14,355 nucleotides of DNA from Prevotella sp. CAG:1092 (GTDB lineage Bacteria > Bacteroidota > Bacteroidia > Bacteroidales > Bacteroidaceae). Below are positions 1 through 6,297 of this stretch, piece by piece. The notes under the pieces are model-generated. The model had not been told where the DNA came from and searched no databases. It saw nothing but the letters and a program-made list of their open reading frames with translations. Location of the stretch: contig HF994185.1 of the NCBI GenBank assembly GCA_000436915.1, forward strand, positions 31,443 to 45,797, given 5' to 3'. Made by a program: the position numbers and the translations under genes. The first letter of the stretch is position 1. Each line of letters begins with the position of its first letter.

Positions 1-205
1 GTACAGGAAGGAAATAAATCTGGTCAGCAACACCTTCGCTTGTCTGCACGGTAGCGATATTTGGGTTGATAAGCACGGTCTTGATACCCTCTTCACGCAA
101 TGCCTTCAAAGCCTGTGAACCAGAGTAGTCGAACTCGCCAGCTTCACCAATCTTCAATGCTCCAGAACCGAGAAGCAAAACTTTCTTTATTGTATTGTCT
201 TTCAT
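1..205 (-). CDS. carB: Carbamoyl-phosphate synthase large subunit, N-terminal fragment (cut by window edge)
   Basis: Reading the minus strand from the ATG at 205-203 gives 68 codons that run off the left edge of the window. The product begins MKDNTIKKVLLLGSGALKIG and continues with EAGEFDYSGSQALKALREEG and then INPNIATVQTSEGVADQIYF. This is the start of the first ATP-grasp half of CarB, including the glycine-rich GSGALKIG segment and the FDYSGSQA motif. The SGALKIGEAGEF wording, in place of the GAGPIVIGQACEF of E. coli, is typical of Bacteroidota. CarB uses two ATP, bicarbonate and ammonia delivered by CarA to make carbamoyl phosphate for arginine and pyrimidine synthesis in the cytoplasm. 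It lies 109 bp downstream of carA on the same strand, so co-transcription is likely. Only about 6 percent of the expected protein is visible, so integrity cannot be judged. Confidence 0.94.
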   Translation of the reverse strand, partial: MKDNTIKKVLLLGSGALKIGEAGEFDYSGSQALKALREEGIKTVLINPNIATVQTSEGVADQIYFLPV

Positions 206-269
206 TATTTTCTATGGTTTATTGTTGGATGTTGAATGGTAAGTGATGAATGATGATATTCAAAGTAAC

Positions 270-315
270 TTCACTTTTCACTAAAATTCTTCACTCTTCA
301 CTTAGATTCTTCACT
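270..315. repeat. 20-bp tandem direct repeat, 2.3 copies, between carA and carB
   Basis: TTCACT occurs five times, at 270, 277, 290, 297 and 310, with alternating spacing of 7 and 13. The true period is 20 bp. Unit 270-289 and unit 290-309 differ at only three positions, and a third partial unit starts at 310 and runs into the carA stop codon (TAA on the minus strand, 315-317). On the coding strand the units read as AGTGAA/GTGAAGA-type repeats. The function is unknown. It may be a slippage-derived spacer or a binding site in the carA-carB mRNA. Confidence 0.65.
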
Positions 316-1391
316 TATTTAAGCGACTCTACGAATTTGTCGAACATAAACTCTGTATCCACAGGACCAGCACAAGCCTCAGGGTGGAACTGTGATGAAA
401 ACCAAGGATTTGTCTTGTGACGAATACCCTCGTTAGAACCATCATTCATGTTTACGAACAACTCTTCCCACTCGCTTCCCAAGGTGCGTGCGTCAACAGC
501 ATAACCATGGTTCTGAGATGTGATGTAGCAGTTGTCGGTGCCAACCATACGTACAGGCTGATTGTGAGAACGGTGACCATACTTCAACTTATAGATAGTG
601 GCGCCACCAGCCTTAGCCAACAACTGGTTACCCATACAGATACCACAGATAGGCTTACGGCTATTGTTCATCTGACGACGGATTACGTCGACAGCATCCT
701 GACACATATCAGGGTCGCCAGGACCATTAGCAAGGAACAAGCCATCGAATTCCATATCGGTATAATCGTAGTTCCAAGGCACACGGATAACCTCAACACC
801 ACGGTTAACGAGACAACGGATGATGTTAGCCTTTACACCGCAGTCAACGAGTACAACCTTCTTGCCTGCACCTTCATTATATTTGATAATTTCCTTGCAG
901 CTGACCTTATCAACGAAGTTTACTCCCTCATAGTCAGCCTCAGGAATGTTGTTTGGTTCATCGTCGAAGATGATTTTTCCCATCATCACTCCATGCTCAC
1001 GAAGCACTTTGGTAAGCTGACGAGTGTCGATACCTGTAACACCTGGCACATGCTCACGCTTCAACCACTCGGCAAGACTCTCGCAAGCATTCCAATGTGA
1101 ATACTCCTCGCTATAGTCAGCCACGATGATAGCGCTAGCATAGATCTTATCACTCTCCATAAACAATGGAAGTTTGTCGTCACCAAAAGTAAATGGTGGA
1201 ACACCGTAATTGCCTACGAGGGGATAGGTCAATGTCATGAGCTGTCCTGCGTAAGAAGGGTCGGTAAGACTCTCAGGATAGCCCATCATGGCGGTGTTGA
1301 AAACTACTTCACCAGCAACAGGAGCATCATAGCCGAAGCTCTTGCCGTGGAATTTTGTTCCGTCACTAAGGACCAAAGTTACATTCTTCAT
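315..1391 (-). CDS. carA: Carbamoyl-phosphate synthase small subunit (glutamine-hydrolysing)
   Basis: The 358-residue product matches the usual CarA length and layout. Residues 1-150 form the CPSase small-chain domain, with the conserved MGYPESLTDPSYAGQ stretch at about 36-50 and GVTGIDTRQLTK at 117-128. Residues 178-358 form a class I glutamine amidotransferase domain. The triad is visible: nucleophile Cys252 in GICMGNQLLAKAGG, and His336 and Glu338 in QFHPEA. The ANGPGDP motif is at 221-227. CarA hydrolyses glutamine and passes ammonia to CarB for carbamoyl phosphate synthesis. It lies 51 bp downstream of the PurF-like gene and 109 bp upstream of carB, all on the minus strand, which fits one transcript. 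The start at 1391 is the first ATG giving the canonical beginning MKNVTLVLSDGTKFHG. A long open frame on the opposite strand inside this gene is a codon-usage shadow. Confidence 0.97.
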   Translation of the reverse strand: MKNVTLVLSDGTKFHGKSFGYDAPVAGEVVFNTAMMGYPESLTDPSYAGQLMTLTYPLVGNYGVPPFTFGDDKLPLFMESDKIYASAIIVADYSEEYSHWNACESLAEWLKREHVPGVTGIDTRQLTKVLREHGVMMGKIIFDDEPNNIPEADYEGVNFVDKVSCKEIIKYNEGAGKKVVLVDCGVKANIIRCLVNRGVEVIRVPWNYDYTDMEFDGLFLANGPGDPDMCQDAVDVIRRQMNNSRKPICGICMGNQLLAKAGGATIYKLKYGHRSHNQPVRMVGTDNCYITSQNHGYAVDARTLGSEWEELFVNMNDGSNEGIRHKTNPWFSSQFHPEACAGPVDTEFMFDKFVESLK

Positions 1392-1442
1392 ATATTGGGT
1401 TTTAAGTTCTTGTGGACTTATATATTATTAATAATGTATTAT

Positions 1443-3269
1443 CTATTTTTTATTTATCGACTCATAATAATTTATGAATGCTTGATTGCAAAGGCGTGTA
1501 CCTCCAGGAGTTGGATAATGACCAGTGAAATACCAGTCGCCACGATGATTTGGTATGGCTGTGTGCAATCCTTCTATCGACTGGAATACAATCTCTACTG
1601 GTGTAGTCATTCCTTCAGGAGTGAGCATCTCTACAATCTTACGATTTATTTCCTCAACTGTGAAAGGCTCATAGACAGCACGCACAGCATTTTCCATATC
1701 TTCCTTCGACTTCTGCAATTCAGCCTTGCAGTGTTCGTAGGTCTCGTCAAGGATGTTGAGTAAGTTGCGTTCCTTGAGCAACTCTATTGTTGCACGGAAC
1801 ACACAGAACTCTTCCAAACGAGGCATGTCGATACCATAGTAGTCTGGATAGCGAATCTGTGGAGCAGAGCTAACAACGACAATCTTCTTTGGATGCAGAC
1901 GGTCGAGGATACGAAGGATACTCTTCTTAAGAGTTGTACCACGCACGATGCTGTCGTCGATTATCACGAGGTTGTCTTCGTAAGGCACGATACTCTCATA
2001 GGTTACATCGTATACATGCGAAGCCAAGTCGTTACGTGAGTTGCCCTCTGTGATAAAGGTGCGTAGCTTTATATCCTTGCAAGCCACCTTCTCAGAGCGA
2101 ACATACTCGCTCATTATATCGTGGAGCTCAGCCTCGGTAGGCACATGATCGAGTGCAGCAATCTTCTTAATCTTAACATCATTCAAGTGCTGTTTGAAAC
2201 CATGAAGCAACCCGTAGTAAGCGGCCTCTGCAGTATTCGGAATGTATGAAAACACGGTATGGGCGGTATCATTGTTGATAGCTTTAAGAATGTCGGGAGT
2301 GAGCAACTCACCCAACTTCTTGCGCTCACTATAAATGTCGCGATCAGAACCGCGACTGAAGTATATACGTTCGAACGAACAAGCCTTAACTTCTTTAGGC
2401 TCTATGATTTGTGTAAGCGAACATTCACCAGCCTTGTTGACGATAAGAGCCTGACCAGGTTGAAGTTCGCAAACATCGTCACACTCTATGTCGAATGTGG
2501 TCTGCAATACCGGGCGCTCACTTGCTAACACCACAAACTCATCGTTCTTGTAATAGAATGCAGGACGAATGCCCCAAGGGTCGCGCATAGAGAACATCTC
2601 ACCAGAACCAGTGATTCCGCACACTACGTAGCCACCATCGAAATGAGTCATTGTAGTTTTAAGCACATTACTCATCTTCACATGGTCTTCAATATATTTT
2701 GTAATCTCTACATCTTGCATCTCCATAGCCTTAGCCGCCACAAAGTTTCGTTCTACCTCTCGGTCCAAGCGATGGCCCATGAGTTCGAGCATAATGTAAG
2801 AGTCGCTATATATTCTTGGACATTGTCCTTGACGAGTAAGCAACGAGAACACCTCTTCGATGTTTGTCATGTTGAAGTTGCCACACAAGCAAAGGTTCTT
2901 AGCCCTCCAGTTGTTTCGGCGAAGGAAAGGATGTACATACGAGATTCCGCTCTTTCCTGTTGTTGAATAGCGCAGATGTCCCATGTATAGCTGTCCAAGA
3001 AAGCCCTCCTTTACTCGCGAGAATATTTCAGTTATAGCATTCGCACCCTCAGCTCGCTCACGAAACATGTATTCGTTGCCAGGCTCTATATCGAGATCAA
3101 CACACGCCATGCCTGCACCTTCCTGTCCACGATTGTGCTGTTTCTCCATCAGAAGATAGAGTTTGTTCAAGCCAAAATAGCGCGAACCATATTTCTTTTC
3201 GTAATAGTCGAGTGGTTTTAGCAATCGTATGAGTGCTACACCACAGTCCTCGTGAATTTCTTCTAACAT
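1443..3269 (-). CDS. PurF-family amidophosphoribosyltransferase, long variant with altered glutaminase motif
   Basis: The 608-residue product has the two-domain PurF layout: an N-terminal nucleophile (Ntn) glutaminase and a phosphoribosyltransferase domain. The likely nucleophile is Cys9 (EDCG), behind an eight-residue propeptide. RGQEGAG is at 47-53, GHLRYSTTGKSG at 97-108 and RDPWGIRP at 229-236. The PRPP loop IIDDSIVRGTT is at 436-446, and APQIRYPDYYGIDMP at 469-483 is a PurF hallmark. PurF transfers glutamine-derived ammonia to PRPP in the first step of purine synthesis. At about 100 residues longer than typical PurF, this looks like the Bacteroidota long form. The oxyanion-hole motif, HNGN in canonical PurF, reads LCGN at 128-131, and the downstream SDxE motif reads SDSY at 155-158. 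Glutamine use may therefore be altered. It sits between glmS and carA in an apparent operon. Family assignment is firm; the exact reaction is less so, and no gene symbol is given for that reason. Confidence 0.88.
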   Translation of the reverse strand: MLEEIHEDCGVALIRLLKPLDYYEKKYGSRYFGLNKLYLLMEKQHNRGQEGAGMACVDLDIEPGNEYMFRERAEGANAITEIFSRVKEGFLGQLYMGHLRYSTTGKSGISYVHPFLRRNNWRAKNLCLCGNFNMTNIEEVFSLLTRQGQCPRIYSDSYIMLELMGHRLDREVERNFVAAKAMEMQDVEITKYIEDHVKMSNVLKTTMTHFDGGYVVCGITGSGEMFSMRDPWGIRPAFYYKNDEFVVLASERPVLQTTFDIECDDVCELQPGQALIVNKAGECSLTQIIEPKEVKACSFERIYFSRGSDRDIYSERKKLGELLTPDILKAINNDTAHTVFSYIPNTAEAAYYGLLHGFKQHLNDVKIKKIAALDHVPTEAELHDIMSEYVRSEKVACKDIKLRTFITEGNSRNDLASHVYDVTYESIVPYEDNLVIIDDSIVRGTTLKKSILRILDRLHPKKIVVVSSAPQIRYPDYYGIDMPRLEEFCVFRATIELLKERNLLNILDETYEHCKAELQKSKEDMENAVRAVYEPFTVEEINRKIVEMLTPEGMTTPVEIVFQSIEGLHTAIPNHRGDWYFTGHYPTPGGTRLCNQAFINYYESINKK

Positions 3270-3355
3270 ACTATTTTCTACGTTGCTTTAATTAGTTTGT
3301 GATTGTTGTTTTATCTCATTAAAAGCCACATATATATAATAATGTGTGAGCCACA

Positions 3356-5200
3356 CTACTCTACTGTTACGCTCTTTGCAAGATTTCTTGGTTGGTCTAC
3401 ATCCTTTCCCTTACACACAGCCACATGGTAAGCCAATAGCTGCAATGGAATAGTTGCAATCAGCGGTTCAAGACACTCAAGTGTATCAGGAAGTTCAATA
3501 ACCTCATCAGCAATCTTAGATATTGTATCGTCGCCCTTTGACACAAGAGCTATCACACGACCATTTCTTGCCTTTATCTCTTGAATGTTCGAAAGCACCT
3601 TTTCGTATAGCTCATTGTGAGTTGCTATAACCACAACAGGCATATCAGAATCTATCAATGCAATCGGACCATGCTTCATTTCTGCAGCAGGATAACCCTC
3701 GGCATGAATATAGCTTATTTCTTTTAGTTTCAAAGCTCCTTCCAAAGCCACAGGATAGCTAAAGCCTCGACCTAAGTAGAGGAAGTTGCGAGCGTATGTA
3801 AAAGTACGACTAAGGTCTGCAATGCGGTCATTTAGTTTCAGTACCTCTTCCATCTTTGCAGGAATCTCTTGCAATCCCTTTACTATAGTCACGTACTCTT
3901 CATGACTTATTGTTCCCATAACGTCAGCAAGAGCAAGTGCCAACATAGTGAGCACAGTCACCTGACCTGTAAATGCTTTTGTAGAAGCCACACCTATCTC
4001 AGGTCCAACATGGATGTAAGAACCAGTATCGGTGGCGCGAGGTATGCTTGAACCTACAGCATTACAGATACCGTAGATGAAAGCGCCCATCTCTTTAGCC
4101 AACTTGATAGCAGCAAGAGTATCAGCAGTCTCGCCACTCTGAGAGATAGCGATAACTACGTCGCCTGCTCCTACCACAGGGTTGCGATAACGGAACTCTG
4201 ATGCATACTCCACTTCAACAGGTATACGACAGAGGTTTTCCAATATCTGCTTACCAATAAGTCCTGCATGCCAGCTTGTTCCACAAGCCACGATGATGAT
4301 TCGTTTTGCACTGATTAGCTCTTTGCGATAATCAAGAACGGCAGACAAAGATACCTTATTTCCTTCGACATTGATACGACCAAGCATACATGTCTTCAGA
4401 CATTCTGGTTGTTCAAAGATCTCTTTCAACATGAAGTGTGGGAAGCCACCCTTCTCTATCTGTCCGAGGTTGATGTTTACTTTCTTAACTACAGCATCCT
4501 GCTTTTCGTTATAAATGTCAACAACCTTAAGTTCTTCTCCAGGCACTAACACTGCAATATTTCCATCTTCGAGATATACTACCTTGTCGGTATATTCTAC
4601 GATAGGACTTGCATCTGAACCAAGATAGAATTCGCCATCACCAATACCCACTACCAATGGACTCTGCTTGCGTGCGGCTATTATCTGTCGTGGATTGTTC
4701 CTATCAAGCACAGCTACAGCATATGCACCAATAACCTGATGCAATGCCACCTGCACAGCTGTCAGCAAATCCACGTTGCGTGTTGTCTGTATATATTCTA
4801 TGAGCTGCACCAACACCTCAGTATCTGTCTGCGAGCGGAAGTGCATGCCTTTTTCTTCTAATCTTTTCTTTATCTCTGCATAGTTCTCAATAATACCATT
4901 GTGAATTATTGCGAGATTCTTTGATTCAGAATAATGTGGGTGTGCATTTACGCTTGATGGTTCGCCATGTGTTGCCCAACGAGTGTGAGCGATACCCACC
5001 ATACCTGTAATGTCCTTATCTGCGCAAAAAGCTTCAAGGTCGGCAACCTTTCCCTTAGTCTTATAGACGTTCAAGTCGCCTTTATCATTTATCATAGCGA
5101 CACCAGCACTATCATACCCTCTATACTCCAAGCGTTTTAATCCATTCACGAGAATTGGATAAGCCTGCTTAGTACCTATATATCCTACAATACCACACAT
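3356..5200 (-). CDS. glmS: Glutamine--fructose-6-phosphate aminotransferase (isomerizing)
   Basis: The 614-residue product is a full-length GlmS. It makes glucosamine-6-phosphate from fructose-6-phosphate and glutamine, the entry step to peptidoglycan and LPS amino sugars. Cys2 (MCGIVGYIG) is the N-terminal nucleophile. HTRWATHG at 72-79 and HNGIIENY at 100-107 complete the glutaminase site. Two SIS domains follow: the first has ACGTSWHAG at 305-313, AISQSGETADT at 351-361 and the ASTKAFT loop at 405-411; the second includes the ALEGALKLKEISYIHAEGYP stretch and EMKHGP. The C-terminus ends in PRNLAKSVTVE, the conserved closing sequence of the family. It is the first gene of the minus-strand cluster, 86 bp upstream of the PurF-like gene. 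No glmS ribozyme is seen. The short upstream gap is mostly the terminator of the preceding gene, and no clear TAnnTTTG promoter was found for glmS itself. Confidence 0.97.
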   Translation of the reverse strand: MCGIVGYIGTKQAYPILVNGLKRLEYRGYDSAGVAMINDKGDLNVYKTKGKVADLEAFCADKDITGMVGIAHTRWATHGEPSSVNAHPHYSESKNLAIIHNGIIENYAEIKKRLEEKGMHFRSQTDTEVLVQLIEYIQTTRNVDLLTAVQVALHQVIGAYAVAVLDRNNPRQIIAARKQSPLVVGIGDGEFYLGSDASPIVEYTDKVVYLEDGNIAVLVPGEELKVVDIYNEKQDAVVKKVNINLGQIEKGGFPHFMLKEIFEQPECLKTCMLGRINVEGNKVSLSAVLDYRKELISAKRIIIVACGTSWHAGLIGKQILENLCRIPVEVEYASEFRYRNPVVGAGDVVIAISQSGETADTLAAIKLAKEMGAFIYGICNAVGSSIPRATDTGSYIHVGPEIGVASTKAFTGQVTVLTMLALALADVMGTISHEEYVTIVKGLQEIPAKMEEVLKLNDRIADLSRTFTYARNFLYLGRGFSYPVALEGALKLKEISYIHAEGYPAAEMKHGPIALIDSDMPVVVIATHNELYEKVLSNIQEIKARNGRVIALVSKGDDTISKIADEVIELPDTLECLEPLIATIPLQLLAYHVAVCKGKDVDQPRNLAKSVTVE

Positions 5201-5226
5201 ATTTATTAAATTTGTATTTGTATATT

Positions 5227-5284
5227 AAAAAAAATTGAAAGACCAACCATCAATTGCTTGACGACTAAGATCTTTCAATTTTTT
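5227..5284 (-). terminator. Intrinsic terminator after the Wza-type gene (possibly bidirectional)
   Basis: A 14-bp perfect inverted repeat pairs 5229-5242 with 5271-5284 around a 28-nt loop. The core arms are TTGAAAGA and TCTTTCAA, flanked by A and T runs. Read on the minus strand, the stem follows the polysaccharide export gene by 14 bp and ends in a run of eight Ts (complement of 5227-5234). The stem itself is AT-rich. Because both flanks are A/T runs it could also work on the plus strand, but no plus-strand gene ends here. Confidence 0.72.
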
Positions 5285-5298
5285 ATTTTCATATTATA

Positions 5299-6102
5299 TT
5301 AATTACGTAAAATGTTAACCAACAAAGAAGCGACACTTGTCACGATACCTACAAACGAGAACCAAATAGTAGTAGAGCTACCAATAGCAGAGTTCTTAGC
5401 CTGAACACCGTTAGGCTCTACATACACAATATCATTCTGCTGCAAATAGTAATAAGGCGAGCTAATAATATTGGCATCATTGAGGTTAAGTCGATGAATA
5501 GTCTTCTGTCCATTAGCCTCCTCACGAATCAACATCACATTGTCACGTTTACCATAAATAGTCAAGTCACCAACAGAAGCTAACGCCTCAAGAATGCTCA
5601 TTTTCTCAGTTCCTACAGGAACAACGCCTGGACTTCGAACCTCACCAATGATAGTCACACGATAGCTCGACATTCTAACAGTAACAATAGGATTCTCGTC
5701 TTCTGCCAAAAAAGCCTTTATCTTAGATTTTACCAAATCTTGACATTCATTCTTTGTCAAGCCTGCAACCTTTATTTTTCCAACAACAGGATAATCAATT
5801 TCGCCATCATTATCAACAAGATATGTTTGTAGCACTCCACTACCTCCATAAGTCTGACCTGTAACATTCAGAGTATTAGAAATCGTAAGATTGAAAGGAG
5901 TCGCAGCTTCAGGATTTGTTGTACTTACAGTAATAGTAAGAATATCCTTAGGCATAATTTTCGCATCATACAAGCCTTCTGATCGTTTAACCACCCCATC
6001 TACGGCATTTTGAAAATAAGCCACTTTCTTACTACTTGCACAGCTTGCAAGCATAAGTATCATTAAAGCGAAAATGCTAAATGAGAGTACATTTTTCTTC
6101 AT
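5299..6102 (-). CDS. Polysaccharide biosynthesis/export lipoprotein, Wza type
   Basis: The 267-residue product begins with a lipoprotein signal peptide with the lipobox LASC, giving lipidated Cys21. A polysaccharide-export domain spans about 45-143 (MPKDILTITVSTTNPEA, then DNDGEIDYPVVGKIKVAGLT). An SLBB-like domain starts at about 147 (YRVTIIGEVRSPGVVPV). A hydrophobic segment at about 243-264 may be the outer-membrane-crossing helix seen in Wza. Wza-type proteins form the outer-membrane pore for capsule or exopolysaccharide. The start is set at 6102, not at the in-frame ATG at 6162, because a promoter lies at 6132-6162 and only the 6102 start places a signal peptide at the N-terminus. It is monocistronic between its promoter and a terminator. 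No tyrosine kinase/Wzc or glycosyltransferase gene is adjacent, which is unusual for this family. Confidence 0.88.
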   Translation of the reverse strand: MKKNVLSFSIFALMILMLASCASSKKVAYFQNAVDGVVKRSEGLYDAKIMPKDILTITVSTTNPEAATPFNLTISNTLNVTGQTYGGSGVLQTYLVDNDGEIDYPVVGKIKVAGLTKNECQDLVKSKIKAFLAEDENPIVTVRMSSYRVTIIGEVRSPGVVPVGTEKMSILEALASVGDLTIYGKRDNVMLIREEANGQKTIHRLNLNDANIISSPYYYLQQNDIVYVEPNGVQAKNSAIGSSTTIWFSFVGIVTSVASLLVNILRN

Positions 6103-6131
6103 AATTAGTAATTGTTGCCTTGAAATTTTTG

Positions 6132-6162
6132 CAAAATTAATACTAAATTCCGAATTTGGCAA
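6132..6162 (-). promoter_or_regulatory. Bacteroidota-type promoter for the Wza-type gene
   Basis: On the minus strand the -7 element reads TAATTTTG (6139-6132), an exact TAnnTTTG match. TTG at 6162-6160 serves as the -33 element, with a 20-nt spacer. Transcription would start near 6125, giving a leader of about 20-25 nt before the ATG at 6102. This excludes the longer in-frame start at 6162. Confidence 0.55.
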
Positions 6163-6201
6163 GCGTTTATAGAAATTTATTTTGTTTTCTTTATATTTCG
6201 C

Positions 6202-6231
6202 TTGTAAGTTAGATTTTTATTCTTAACTTTG
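6202..6231 (+). promoter_or_regulatory. Bacteroidota-type promoter for uvrA
   Basis: The -7 element TAACTTTG at 6224-6231 is an exact TAnnTTTG match. TTG at 6202-6204 is the -33 element and the spacer is 19 nt, the usual length for the Bacteroidota primary sigma factor. Transcription would begin near 6237, giving a leader of about 60 nt that is A/C-rich just before the ATG at 6298. The in-frame ATG at 6229 overlaps the -7 element and so cannot be the start from this promoter. Confidence 0.62.
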
Positions 6232-6297
6232 TGGAACATTTTAATAATAACCAACACATTTTCCAACAATGTCTGGTATAACAAACAACAGCAAAAC

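Noticed and set aside
417..1100. A 227-codon plus-strand open frame opposite carA
   Set aside because: It lies wholly inside the clearly functional carA in antisense, has no promoter or leader, and its composition is what the complement of carA codons would give.
1424..1435. A perfect AT-only palindrome (attattaataat) between carA and the PurF-like gene
   Set aside because: All-AT palindromes of this size are expected by chance in such spacers and there is no T run or matching operator elsewhere in the window.
1347..1763. A 138-codon plus-strand open frame across the carA-purF gap
   Set aside because: It overlaps two convincing genes on the other strand and shows no domain pattern or A-rich leader.
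5201..5298. A glmS ribozyme or other metabolite-sensing leader upstream of glmS
   Set aside because: The gap is only 98 bp, AT-rich and mostly taken by the hairpin terminator of the upstream gene; no ribozyme core was recognisable.
6103..6162. Longer start of the Wza-type protein giving 20 extra residues
   Set aside because: It lies at or before the promoter and would bury the lipoprotein signal peptide inside the chain.
6229..6297. Longer UvrA start giving 23 extra residues
   Set aside because: The ATG overlaps the TAACTTTG promoter element, and canonical UvrA begins close to the NNIEIKGARVNNLK segment.
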